Positions 41,618 through 49,990 of a stretch of DNA of 64,000 nt are shown here, in pieces; the first letter of the stretch is position 1; every line of letters begins with the position of its first letter. The translations under genes were made by a program, and so were the position numbers. Source of the DNA: Plantactinospora endophytica (GTDB lineage: Bacteria > Actinomycetota > Actinomycetes > Mycobacteriales > Micromonosporaceae); NCBI RefSeq assembly GCF_016862915.1, contig NZ_BONW01000013.1, positions 434,001 to 498,000 of the forward strand. Direction: 5' to 3'. The notes beneath the pieces are model-generated. The model did no database searches, was not told where the DNA came from, and saw only the letters and a list, made by a program, of their open reading frames with translations.

Positions 41618-44245
41618 GTGGGTGACCCGACCGGCACGCCTCGGAACGGTCCGGCGGACGAGGCGCTGCGGCTGGTCACCGCCGACCCGGTCCGGGCCCG
41701 TGCCCTGGCCGCCGCCGAGGCCCGCACCGCCCGGCGGGCCGGTGACCGGGCCGCCGAGTCGACCGCCGAACGCGCGCTCGGTCTCGCCGCCCGCGAGCTG
41801 CACGACGCCGGGGCCGCGCTGCGGCACCTGCGCCGGGCGGTCCGGGTGGCCGACACCGCCGGGCTCGCCGAGCGGGCGGCCGAGGCCCGGATGAGCCTCG
41901 CCCTGGTACTCGCCGAGGCGGGCCGGCCGACCGCCGCACTTCGCGAGATCGACCGGGCCGCCCCGGTGCTGGACGGGCTGCCGGCCGCCCGGCTGCAGAT
42001 GCAGCGGGCCCTGATCCTCGACCGGCTCAACCGGTTCGCCGAGGCGATGGCCGGTTACTCCACCGCGATCGCCGTCTTCCGGCGCGCCGACGACCAGCTC
42101 TGGCAGGCCCGGGCGCTGACCAACCGAGGGGTGTTGCACAGCTACCGGGGCAGCCTGCGGCAGGCCGAGAGCGACCTGGTGGCCGCCGAGCGGATCTACA
42201 CGGCGCTCGGGCAGGACCTCGCCGTCGCGCAGGTCCGGCACAACCTCGGGTACGTCCGTGCTGTCGGCGGCGACATCCCCGGCGCGATGCGCTGGTACGA
42301 CGTCGCCGACGAGTACTTCGCCGCGACCACCCGCCCGGCGATCGCCCTGATGGACCGGGGTGAACTGCTGCTCCGGGCGCGACTGCTGCCGGAGGCCCGC
42401 AGCGTCGCCGAGGCAGCGCTGTCGGCGGCCCGGGCCAGCCGGATGCGACTGTTCGAGGCGCAGGCACGGCTGATGCTGGCCGAGATCACGCTGGCGGTCG
42501 GCGATCGGGCGGCGGCCGACGGGTACGCGGCGACGGCGTACCGGTCGTTCCGTCGGCAGCACCGGCCGGCCTGGGCCGCCCTGGCCCGGTACGTCGCGCT
42601 GCGGGCGGCCGACGACCCGAGCCCGGCCCGGCACCGCCGTACCGCCCGACAGGTCGCCGCAGACCTCGCCATTACCGGCTGGGTCGGCCCCGCCCTGGAC
42701 GCCCGGCTCTACGCCGCCCGACTGGCACCCGGGCACGCCGAGGCGGTGGCGGAGCTGCGCGAGGTACGCCGGATCGGCCGGCACGGTACCGCCGAGTTGC
42801 GGGCCCGGGCCTGGCACGCCGAGGCGTTGCTCCGGGACGCCGCCGGCGATCCGGCCGGTGCCCGACGCGCCCTGCTGGCCGGTGCCCGGATCCTGGAGGC
42901 GCACCAGGCGGCACTCGGCGCGACCGAGCTGCGCGCCTTGGCCGGCGGTTACGCCACCGACCTCGCCACCACCGGACTGCGGCTGGCCCTGCGTACCGGG
43001 CGGGCTTCCTCGCTGCTCTGGTGGGCGGAACGGTGGAAGGGGCTGGCGCTGCGGCTGCCGCCGACCCGGCCACCGGACGAGGAGGCGCTCGCCACCGACC
43101 TGGCCGAGCTGCGCCGGCTCGGTGCCGAGGCCGGTGCCGACGTCACCGACCAGCGGCAGGCGGTGCTCCGGCGACGGCAGCGCCTCGTCGAGGAACGCAT
43201 CCGGCGGCGTAGTTGGCAGGCCCGGGGACAGGGCACCGCGCCGGCCGTCGACCGGCTCGACGGGAACCTCGACCAGCTCGGTGGGCGTACCCTCGTCGAG
43301 CTGGTCGAGATCGACGGCGACCTGCACGCGGTCGTGGTCCGGGACGGTCGCGCCCGGACCCGGCGGCTGTGCCGCACCGCCGAGGTCACGGCCGAACTCG
43401 ACGCGCTGCGGTTCGCGCTGCGCCGCGTCGTACTCCGGCACGGCCGGCCGGCGTCCCGGCAGGCCGCTGCCGACGCCGCCCGGTATGCCGCCGGCCGGCT
43501 CGACGAGCTGCTGTTCGCGCCGCTGCGGCCATGGCTCGGTGACGGCGAATGGGTTCTGGTCCCGGTCGGTGCGCTGCACGCGACGCCGTGGGCGCTGCTG
43601 CCGTCCTGTCACGGTCGGCCCGTGACGGTCGCGCCGTCGGCGGCGGCCTGGTCGGCGGCGACCCGGCGGGCCGGCCGGCACCCGGACGGTGGCCGGCCGC
43701 TGCTGGTCGCCGGCCCCGGTCTCGCACACGCCGAGACCGAGGTCCGGCAGTTGGCCGGGCTGCGGGCCCCGGCACAGCTCCTGGTCGGGACGAAGGCGAC
43801 CGCCGACGCGGTGCTGGCCGCCCTCGACGGGACGGCGTCGGCGCACATCGCCGCGCACGGCACCTTCCGGGCGGACAACCCGATGTTCTCCCACCTGCGG
43901 CTCGCCGACGGTCCGCTCACCGTCTACGACCTGGAACGGCTGACCGAACCGCCGTCCGTGGTGGTGCTCTCGGCGTGCGACGCCGGCCTGTCGGCAGTGC
44001 ATCCGGGCGAGGAACTGATGGGACTCGCCGCCGCGCTGCTCGGGCTCGGTACCGCGACCGTGGTGGCCAGCGTGCTGCCGGCCCGGGACAACACGGCGCT
44101 GACCCTGATGGCCGCCTTCTACCGCCGGCTCGCCGAGGGCGCCGGGCCGGCCGAGGCGCTCGCCGCCGCGCAGGCCGGCCTCGGCGACGGGGTCGACGAG
44201 GCGACAGCGACCGCCGCCGCCTTCGTCTGCTTCGGCTCCGGCTGA
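41618..44245 (+). CDS. TPR-CHAT caspase-like protease
   Basis: An 875-residue cytosolic protein. Residues ~20-480 are tandem helical repeats of TPR type (ALRHLRRAVRVADTAGL, ALTNRGVLHSYRGSLRQAESDL, QVRHNLGYVRAVGGDIPGAMRWYD). The C-terminal CHAT domain has His747 (HIAAHGTF) and Cys787 (VLSACDAGLS), then EELMGLAAALLGLGTATVVASVLPARD, the usual CHAT core. Start choice is weak: GTG 41618 fits the alignment, while ATG 41510 would leave only 26 bp to the divergent subtilase. A possible ECF-like promoter GGAAAC-N16-GTCC lies at 41518-41543. It faces the subtilase-sigma operon, and a joint proteolytic signalling system is proposed. Confidence 0.87.
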   Translation: MGDPTGTPRNGPADEALRLVTADPVRARALAAAEARTARRAGDRAAESTAERALGLAARELHDAGAALRHLRRAVRVADTAGLAERAAEARMSLALVLAEAGRPTAALREIDRAAPVLDGLPAARLQMQRALILDRLNRFAEAMAGYSTAIAVFRRADDQLWQARALTNRGVLHSYRGSLRQAESDLVAAERIYTALGQDLAVAQVRHNLGYVRAVGGDIPGAMRWYDVADEYFAATTRPAIALMDRGELLLRARLLPEARSVAEAALSAARASRMRLFEAQARLMLAEITLAVGDRAAADGYAATAYRSFRRQHRPAWAALARYVALRAADDPSPARHRRTARQVAADLAITGWVGPALDARLYAARLAPGHAEAVAELREVRRIGRHGTAELRARAWHAEALLRDAAGDPAGARRALLAGARILEAHQAALGATELRALAGGYATDLATTGLRLALRTGRASSLLWWAERWKGLALRLPPTRPPDEEALATDLAELRRLGAEAGADVTDQRQAVLRRRQRLVEERIRRRSWQARGQGTAPAVDRLDGNLDQLGGRTLVELVEIDGDLHAVVVRDGRARTRRLCRTAEVTAELDALRFALRRVVLRHGRPASRQAAADAARYAAGRLDELLFAPLRPWLGDGEWVLVPVGALHATPWALLPSCHGRPVTVAPSAAAWSAATRRAGRHPDGGRPLLVAGPGLAHAETEVRQLAGLRAPAQLLVGTKATADAVLAALDGTASAHIAAHGTFRADNPMFSHLRLADGPLTVYDLERLTEPPSVVVLSACDAGLSAVHPGEELMGLAAALLGLGTATVVASVLPARDNTALTLMAAFYRRLAEGAGPAEALAAAQAGLGDGVDEATATAAAFVCFGSG

Positions 44246-44270
44246 CCCGGTCGATGCCGCGGAGCTACGG

Positions 44271-44311
44271 CACGACCGTCGCCGGCCAGATGCTGGGGCT
44301 CGGCGGTCGTG
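44271..44311. terminator. imperfect hairpin between convergent genes
   Basis: CACGACCG (44271-44278) and CGGTCGTG (44304-44311) pair exactly, with further pairing inside (CGCC with GGCG) after one bulge. It lies between the CHAT and DUF4240 stop codons. Confidence 0.4.
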
Positions 44312-44315
44312 GCGG

Positions 44316-44870
44316 TCAGCCGCGGGGCCAGCCGGCCGGGTTGCTGACCGACTCGCGGGAGATACCCGAGCCGGTCTCCGGCCAGTCGCCGAAGCGCTTC
44401 TCGTGCAGGTGCGCGAACAGGTAGCAGAGTTCCTCGCACTCGGCGTCGAGCACGGCCATCGCCGGGTTCTGCCGGACCGCCTCGTAGTATTCCCGGCCCA
44501 TGGCGACGACGAAGCCGCGCGCGTACAGGAAGCCGTCGTCGGAACCGTCGGTGACCTCGTGGATGTCGGCGCGGTCGATGTCGTAGAGCTTCCGCTCGAC
44601 GACCCGGTCGAAGGCGACCAGCTCCGGCGCCGACAGCCCCGCGCCCAACTCGCGCAGTGCGGCGAGGAGCGGATCGAGCCAGGCGTCGACCGCGTACGGG
44701 TCGTCGAGGTCGACGCCCTCGGGATCGCGGTCGAGCAGGGCGCGGCGCAACGCCGCCGGCTCCGGTCCGAGTCCGGCCCACGCCTGCTCCAGCAAGGCCC
44801 AGAACCGGGCCTCCTCCTCGGCGGTCGGCAGCGTGGGGGAAGCGGCAGGGGCGGTATCAGTTCCAGTCAC
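44316..44870 (-). CDS. DUF4240 domain protein
   Basis: A 184-residue soluble protein. The DUF4240 pattern is visible: ARFWALLEQAW at the start, then APELVAFDRVVERKLYDID, and DDGFLYARGFVVAMGREYYEAVRQNPAMA, where the Gly-Arg-Glu-Tyr segment is the family hallmark. The C terminus adds ECEELCYLFAHLHEKRFG. Members are common in Streptomyces and relatives; their function is unknown. ATG 44870 was taken as the only clear start. It is separated from DUF2207 upstream by 43 bp on the same strand. Confidence 0.75.
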   Translation of the reverse strand: MTGTDTAPAASPTLPTAEEEARFWALLEQAWAGLGPEPAALRRALLDRDPEGVDLDDPYAVDAWLDPLLAALRELGAGLSAPELVAFDRVVERKLYDIDRADIHEVTDGSDDGFLYARGFVVAMGREYYEAVRQNPAMAVLDAECEELCYLFAHLHEKRFGDWPETGSGISRESVSNPAGWPRG

Positions 44871-44913
44871 GGGCGCACGGTAACCGCACCCACCGACAGC
44901 GTCGGCCGGCCAG

Positions 44914-46809
44914 TCAGCGCGGCCGGACGGTGTGCTGTTCGACGGCCCGGGCCAGCGCGATCGGCAGCAGCCCGGCCAGCCGGTCCGCCGCGACGCCCTG
45001 CCCCGGCTGGAGCATGACCACCACGTCGCCCCGGCGGCCCACCACCCGGTCCTGGGCCAGGTACGCCTCGTCGCCCTGCGGCATCGGCAGCGGTTGCCCG
45101 GTTCCCCTGCCGAGCACCATGACCACCCGGCCGGCCCGGCCGTGTACGACGCTTACCGAGACCGCCGTCCTGCCCGCCAGGTCGTTGAAGTCGGCGTGCC
45201 CGAACCGCCTGTCCTGGACCTGCCGTCCGGTCCGGTCCGGGCGCACCTGCCGGCCCACCACCGCGCCGAGTTCGTCGACGGTCAGCAGCGACTCCGCGCC
45301 GGCGCCGGCGCCGGTCGACGTCGTGGCCTCCACCGGTACGACGCTCGGCGCGGGACGCCCCGCCCGGAGTACGGTGACGTCCTTGACCCGGCGGGTCCAG
45401 CGCCGGACCCGTGCCGTCACCACGTCCCCCAGCTCGCACCTGCCCGCGATCTCCTTGGGCAGGATCCAGGCCCTCGTGCGGTCCGACCTGCCGTCGTCGA
45501 GCACCAGGTAGTAGTTGACAGGTATCCGCTCGCTGCTGTTCTCCGACGTGGTGAACCGCCACATCTGGTGCCAGACCACCTCGCCGGAGACCGTGCCCGA
45601 AGTCGACAGGTCGACGAGTACCCGGATCATCGTGTAGCCGCCGTAGCCGAGCAGCACGAGCCCGAGCAGCAGGATGCCGGCGGTGACCGGATCCAGCTCG
45701 GAGAGCTGCCGCCACGGGGTGAGCCACTGTCCGAAGAGGAATCCGAGCACGTCGTCCGGATCGGCCGGCGGTGTGCTTCCGCCCTGGACCAGCGCCGGTC
45801 CGACGACGCCGAGGAGTGACCAGCCGAACCAGACGGCGCCCAGCGCGCGTACGGCGGGCCAGCCGAGCGACTGGCCGTACCGGGGGAGGGTGTGCGGGTA
45901 GCTGACGTCGAGCTGGCGCCACCTGCCGCCGTACGCCGACCAGATGCGGGTCCGGTCGGCCAGCCCGAGGTGGACGACCTGGGAGGCGACCCGGGTGACG
46001 CCGAGCGCGGCACCGTAGGACAGGTACCGGGCCCAGACCGTCACCGCCGCCGGTGGCAGCTCGGCGAATGCCTCGTGTCCGACCAGCCAGGCGCGTACGC
46101 CGAGCCAGCGGGCGGCGACGGCCCGGCCCTGTGGCGTGTCCCGTTCGCCCATGTCCCGTCCGGCGATGCCGCCGAGGATCGTGGTCGTGACGAAGAAGGC
46201 GACGGCCACCCCGACCCACTGGTCGGCGTCCCCGACCCGGAACAGGTAGTGGTGGGCTCCGGCGGCGATGCCCAGCCCGGCGATCCCGCCGAGTACGCCG
46301 AGCGCGGTGACCAGGCTCCGGGGAAACCTGCGCCGGATCAGCCCGCGCTGGCGTGCCTCGGCGACAACCGCCCGTCCCAGCGCGGCCGACCAGTTCGCGG
46401 CACGCCGCTCGTCGGCGAAGGCCAGGGCCGTCAACGGCACCGTGCCACCGACGGCACGCTCGGTCACCCGGTCGAGGACCTGTCGCTCGTAGCTGTTGAG
46501 GCCGTCGACCCGGCCGGTCGGGTGCACGGTGCTCTCGCGCGGATCCGGTCCGGCCTGCCGCAGTTCGAGGTAGCCCCGGGCGGCGAGGTCGAGCAGCGTC
46601 GCCTCGGCCGCGTCGACGGTGATGCTCCAGCGGTTGACCAGCAGGCTGACCACCGCCGGGGACTCCGGGCCGGGCAACTCCATCGTGGCCGGCGCGGGCG
46701 GGACGGTGGCCGGCCGGGTGAGCAGCCGGGCGAGCCAGTAGACGACGGTCCAGCCGGCGAGGCTCGCCACCGGCAGTCCCAGCTCGACGGCCAGGTCGAC
46801 GGGGTTCAT
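44914..46809 (-). CDS. DUF2207-type membrane protein
   Basis: A 631-residue membrane protein. PESPAVVSLLVNRWSITVDAAEATLLDLAARGYLEL near residue 50 is the cytosolic winged-helix-like segment seen in DUF2207 proteins, followed by the helix pair (LVTALGVLGGIAGLGIAAGA, VGVAVAFFVTTTILGGIAG). Two further helices occur at ~325-350 and ~370-395. The C-terminal ~220 residues are soluble. The N-terminal extracellular domain of full-length DUF2207 proteins is missing; only one short helix precedes the cytosolic part. It follows LemA by 25 bp, and DUF2207-LemA pairs are common. The cellular role is unknown. Confidence 0.75.
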   Translation of the reverse strand: MNPVDLAVELGLPVASLAGWTVVYWLARLLTRPATVPPAPATMELPGPESPAVVSLLVNRWSITVDAAEATLLDLAARGYLELRQAGPDPRESTVHPTGRVDGLNSYERQVLDRVTERAVGGTVPLTALAFADERRAANWSAALGRAVVAEARQRGLIRRRFPRSLVTALGVLGGIAGLGIAAGAHHYLFRVGDADQWVGVAVAFFVTTTILGGIAGRDMGERDTPQGRAVAARWLGVRAWLVGHEAFAELPPAAVTVWARYLSYGAALGVTRVASQVVHLGLADRTRIWSAYGGRWRQLDVSYPHTLPRYGQSLGWPAVRALGAVWFGWSLLGVVGPALVQGGSTPPADPDDVLGFLFGQWLTPWRQLSELDPVTAGILLLGLVLLGYGGYTMIRVLVDLSTSGTVSGEVVWHQMWRFTTSENSSERIPVNYYLVLDDGRSDRTRAWILPKEIAGRCELGDVVTARVRRWTRRVKDVTVLRAGRPAPSVVPVEATTSTGAGAGAESLLTVDELGAVVGRQVRPDRTGRQVQDRRFGHADFNDLAGRTAVSVSVVHGRAGRVVMVLGRGTGQPLPMPQGDEAYLAQDRVVGRRGDVVVMLQPGQGVAADRLAGLLPIALARAVEQHTVRPR

Positions 46810-46834
46810 CGCGTCTCCGGTGCCGGTCCGGCGT

Positions 46835-47410
46835 TCAGAACCGCACCGGTACGTCGGCGCGCTCGTCGCCGACCGCCTCGAAGTACCGCTCGGCGCGGAA
46901 GCCGCCCAATCCGGCGATGACGTTGGTGGGCAGCGTCTCCACCGCGGTGTTCAGGGACTGCACGGCGGTGTTGTAGAACTGCCGGGCGTACGCGATCTTG
47001 TCTTCGGTGCCGGCGAGTTCACGCTGGAGTTCGCCGAAGTTCGCGCTGGCCCGCAGGTGCGGGTACGCCTCGGCCACCGCGAACAACCGGCCGAGCGCCT
47101 GGGTCAGCGCACCCTCGACGGCGACCCGTTCCGGCGTACTGCCCGGTGTTGCCATCGCGGCGACCCGGGCGGCGGTCACCGCCTCCAGCGTTGCCCGCTC
47201 GTGTGCGGCGTACCCGCGAACCGTCTCCACCAGGTTCGGGATCAGCGAGTGCCGCCGCCTGAGCTGGACGTCGACCTGCGCCCACGACGCCCGTACCTGC
47301 GCCCGCAGCCGTACGAGCCGGTTGTAGCCGCGCAGGGCGGCGATCAGCGGGGCGACCAACAGCAGCGTCAGCACCGCCAGCCCGCCCACCAGTACCAGGC
47401 CGGAATCCAC
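46835..47410 (-). CDS. lemA: LemA family protein
   Basis: A 191-residue protein with an N-terminal membrane helix (VLVGGLAVLTLLLVAPLIAAL) and the LemA helical domain. Signature segments are YNRLVRLRAQVRASWAQVDVQLRRRHSLIPNLVETVRGYAAHE and FNTA-type YNTAVQSLNTAVETLPTNVIAGLGGFRAERYFE. The start is GTG 47410 behind GGAGAGGG; the frame is open upstream without similarity. LemA proteins project a helical bundle from the membrane and are often paired with DUF2207 or TPM proteins; their function is not settled. It is the first gene of the LemA-DUF2207 unit. Confidence 0.9.
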   Translation of the reverse strand: MDSGLVLVGGLAVLTLLLVAPLIAALRGYNRLVRLRAQVRASWAQVDVQLRRRHSLIPNLVETVRGYAAHERATLEAVTAARVAAMATPGSTPERVAVEGALTQALGRLFAVAEAYPHLRASANFGELQRELAGTEDKIAYARQFYNTAVQSLNTAVETLPTNVIAGLGGFRAERYFEAVGDERADVPVRF

Positions 47411-47753
47411 CGGAATCACCCTCTCCGTCGTACCGGATCGACCGAGCATCCCCGGCGACTGCCACCAGGATCCGCCGTCGAGTTGTCCCAGGGCTGACGG
47501 CTGGTCATCCACCTGATGATCTCCACCCGGTAGCCCCGCACCCAGTCTGCGGAGCTGCCCCGCGGCGGCCCGGCCCGCTCGTCGAGGACGGCACGAACTG
47601 AGGAGAGACGCCGACGCCGCGCCGACACCGGCGCTGACCCAGCACGGTCGGTGCGCCCTCGGCCGGCACGTCGCTCCGGCACCACCGTCGAGGCGGCGCC
47701 CCGGCGCGCGACGAGGCAGTTCGATCCGCCCGGCGGTGGCGGCCGGGCAGGAG
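47411..47753. other. 343-bp gap with no gene recognised
   Basis: The gap lies between the LemA start and the stop of the GlxA-type regulator, both on the minus strand. It should hold the LemA promoter. Open frames through it are Arg/Pro/Ala-rich shadows. I see no hairpin, repeat or RNA gene. Confidence 0.5.
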
Positions 47754-48722
47754 CTACCCGGAGGCGTCCTGGGCGGTCCGGGCCCGCAGCCGGAAGGTGC
47801 TGCGGTACGTCTGCGGCGCCACCCCGCTGAGCCGTCTGAACTGGACGCGGAAGTGTGCCGGCGAGGCGAAACCGACCAGGTGCGCGATCCGGTCGACACC
47901 GTGGTCGGTGCCCTCCAGGAGTTCCTGCGCCCGACGGATGCGTACGGCGGTGACCCACTGCATCGGGGTCCGGCCGGTCTCCTCGTGGAACCGACGGTTG
48001 AGCGTACGCACGCTGAGCCCGGCCTGGGCGGCCACGTCGGCCAGCGTCAGTTTCTCGTAGGCGTGCACCTGTAGCCATTCGAGGACCGCGCCGAGGCCGA
48101 GCTCGGCGGTGCGGGGACCGGGCGGCACGATGAACTGGGCCTGCCCGCCGTCGCGGTGCAGTGCGGCCACGGCCTGCCGCGACGCGTCGGCGGCGATCGT
48201 GGCGCCGTAGTCGCGGCGTACCAGGTGCAGGCACATGTCCACGCCGGCGGTCGCTCCGGCCGAGGTGACGAACTGCCCGCTGTCGACGTAGAGCACCTCG
48301 GGGTCCACCCGGACGGCCGGGAACGCGGCCCGTAACCGCTCGGCGGCGGCCCAGTGCGTGGTGGCCCGCCGGCCGTCGAGCAGCCCGGCAGCGGCGAGGG
48401 TGAAGGTGCCGACGCAGATCGACGCGATGCGGGTGCCGGCGGCTGCGGCTGCCCGCAGCGCGTCCAGGGCCGCGATCGGCACCGGCGAGGTCGGGTCGTA
48501 CCGGCCGGGGACTATCACGGTGTCGGCGCCCGCGAGCGCGTCGAGGCCGTGCGTGACGGCGAGCCGCAGCGGGCCGGCGTCGACCGTCGGAGCGGTGCCG
48601 CAGACGAGTACCCGGTAGCCGGGCGTGCCGTCCGGCAGCCGTACCCGGCCGAGCACCTCGATCGGCGTGGCGAGATCGAACGCGATCGTGTCCGGCAGCG
48701 CCAGGACGAACACGGTGTGCAT
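47754..48722 (-). CDS. GlxA-type transcription regulator (DJ-1/PfpI + AraC HTH)
   Basis: A 322-residue regulator. Residues 1-190 form a DJ-1/PfpI domain with Cys103 in the nucleophile-elbow position (ASICVGTFTLAAAGLL) and TTHW after it. Residues ~225-315 carry the two AraC helix-turn-helix units: LTLADVAAQAGLSVRTLNRRFHEETG and VDRIAHLVGFASPAHFRVQFRRLSGVAPQTYR. The family is often named GATase1-like AraC regulators. ATG 48722 is used; the frame remains open upstream. It is divergent from a DJ-1-type enzyme gene (101-bp gap), which it probably controls. Confidence 0.92.
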   Translation of the reverse strand: MHTVFVLALPDTIAFDLATPIEVLGRVRLPDGTPGYRVLVCGTAPTVDAGPLRLAVTHGLDALAGADTVIVPGRYDPTSPVPIAALDALRAAAAAGTRIASICVGTFTLAAAGLLDGRRATTHWAAAERLRAAFPAVRVDPEVLYVDSGQFVTSAGATAGVDMCLHLVRRDYGATIAADASRQAVAALHRDGGQAQFIVPPGPRTAELGLGAVLEWLQVHAYEKLTLADVAAQAGLSVRTLNRRFHEETGRTPMQWVTAVRIRRAQELLEGTDHGVDRIAHLVGFASPAHFRVQFRRLSGVAPQTYRSTFRLRARTAQDASG

Positions 48723-48823
48723 GGCGACGTTCCCGAGGGTCGGAGGAGGCACGGCAAGAAACAGTCGGACGATGGCAATCCTGCCAGTGGTCGCGTCGAG
48801 CCGCGAGGCCGAGGATCGGTGGC

Positions 48824-49480
48824 ATGTTGGTACAGATCGTGTTGTTCGACGGGTTCGACCCACTCGACGTCGTCGCGCCGTTCGAGGTCCTCGCGGCCGG
48901 CAGCGACGCGGCCGGCGGAGCCATGGCCGTGGAACTCGTCCACGCGGACGGCCCGGGGGAGGTGGTCAGCGGCACCCGTGGCCTGACGCTGCGGGCGACC
49001 GGCAGGCTGGACCCGGACCGGCCGGGCTACGTCGTCGTACCCGGTGCCAGCGGGCCCACCATCGGCGACCCCGACCAGGGCGTGCTGACGATCCCCGTGC
49101 TGCTGGCCCGGTTCGCCGAGTCGGCGGCCCGACCGCTGCTGCGCGCCGCCCTACACAATCCGGAAGTGACCGTGGCGGCCGTCTGCGGCGGCTCGCTCGC
49201 CCTGGCCATGGCCGGCCTGATCGAGGGGCGCCACGCGGTGACGCACCGGCTCGGCATGGACGTGCTCGACGCGACGGGCGTACGCGCGGTACCGGCCCGG
49301 GTCGTCGACGACGGGGACCTGGTCAGCGCGGGCGGCGTCACCTCCGGACTGGACCTCGGGCTGCACATCCTGGAACGCGAGTTCGGCCCACGGGTCGCGA
49401 ACGCCGTCGAGACCCTGTTCGAGTACGAACGGCGCGGCATCGTGTGGCGCGCCGCCGGACGTACCCCCGTCACGATCTGA
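48824..49480 (+). CDS. DJ-1/PfpI family protein, isonitrile-hydratase-like
   Basis: A 218-residue single-domain DJ-1/PfpI protein. Cys121 sits in the nucleophile elbow (AAVCGGSLALAMAGLIEG), with the start LVQIVLFDGFDPLDVVAPFEVL and the ending GGVTSGLDLGLHILEREFG typical of the isonitrile hydratase (InhA) group. That enzyme hydrates isocyanides to N-formamides; related proteins have other activities, so the substrate is open. It is divergent from the GlxA-type regulator and followed after 12 bp by a small beta-barrel-like protein in the same operon. Confidence 0.88.
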   Translation: MLVQIVLFDGFDPLDVVAPFEVLAAGSDAAGGAMAVELVHADGPGEVVSGTRGLTLRATGRLDPDRPGYVVVPGASGPTIGDPDQGVLTIPVLLARFAESAARPLLRAALHNPEVTVAAVCGGSLALAMAGLIEGRHAVTHRLGMDVLDATGVRAVPARVVDDGDLVSAGGVTSGLDLGLHILEREFGPRVANAVETLFEYERRGIVWRAAGRTPVTI

Positions 49481-49492
49481 AGGGACGCCGTC

Positions 49493-49807
49493 GTGCACCT
49501 CATCCTCGGCACCTGGGATGTCAGCCTGAAAACCCCGATCGGCACGTTGAACGCCGTCTACGTCTTCCGCGACGCGGGCGGGGTGCTGGCCGGTACCGCG
49601 TCGACGACGTCGGAGACGGTGCCGCTGGCCGCGCTCGCCTGCGACGGTCCCCGGGTGACCTGGCGGCAGTCGGTGACCCGTCCGATGCGCCTGAACCTCG
49701 ACTTCGACGTGGTCGTGCACGGCGAGACGCTGACCGGCCACTCCCGCGCGGGGCGGCTGCCCCGGAGCACGGTCACCGGCGCCCGCCGCGCCGACCGGCA
49801 AAGCTGA
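49493..49807 (+). CDS. small beta-rich protein, possibly lipocalin-like
   Basis: A 104-residue protein starting with GTG 49493 after GAAGGGA. It is built of short strands: ILGTWDVSLKTPIGTLNAVYVF, VLAGTASTTSETVPLAAL, PRVTWRQSVTRPMRLNLDFDVVVHGETLTGHSRAG. The pattern of a GTWD start and alternating strands suggests a small calycin-like barrel binding a hydrophobic ligand. No family is assigned with certainty. It is co-transcribed with the DJ-1 enzyme and may bind its substrate (inference). Confidence 0.6.
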   Translation: MHLILGTWDVSLKTPIGTLNAVYVFRDAGGVLAGTASTTSETVPLAALACDGPRVTWRQSVTRPMRLNLDFDVVVHGETLTGHSRAGRLPRSTVTGARRADRQS

Positions 49808-49832
49808 GCCTCCGGCCGGGCCACCAGCCCCC

Positions 49833-49990
49833 GGATCTGGTGCCCGGCCAACGGTCGGAGTCCGTCCGGATCCGGTGCGGGGTGATTGGTCGGAGTCCGT
49901 CCGGATCTGGCGTGCGGTCGTGTTGTCGGAGTCCGCCCCGGATGTGGTGCCCGGTCGGCCGTCGCTGTCTGCTTGGACGTGGCGCGCGGT
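49833..49990. repeat. tandem repeat, about 4.5 units of 35-37 bp
   Basis: Units begin at 49833, 49868, 49903, 49940 and 49975. The consensus runs GGATCTGGTGCCCGGT, a variable GC block, then GTCGGAGTCCGTCC. The array fills the gap between the small beta protein and the O-methyltransferase stop codon, both of which end here. Confidence 0.7.

Noticed and set aside
41543-44002. 819-codon minus-strand frame opposite TPR-CHAT
   Set aside because: Shadow frame; the CHAT catalytic motifs and TPR units are on the plus strand.
49833-49990. 35-bp repeats considered as a CRISPR array
   Set aside because: Units are directly adjacent with drifting internal sequence, no unique spacers, and no cas genes are near.
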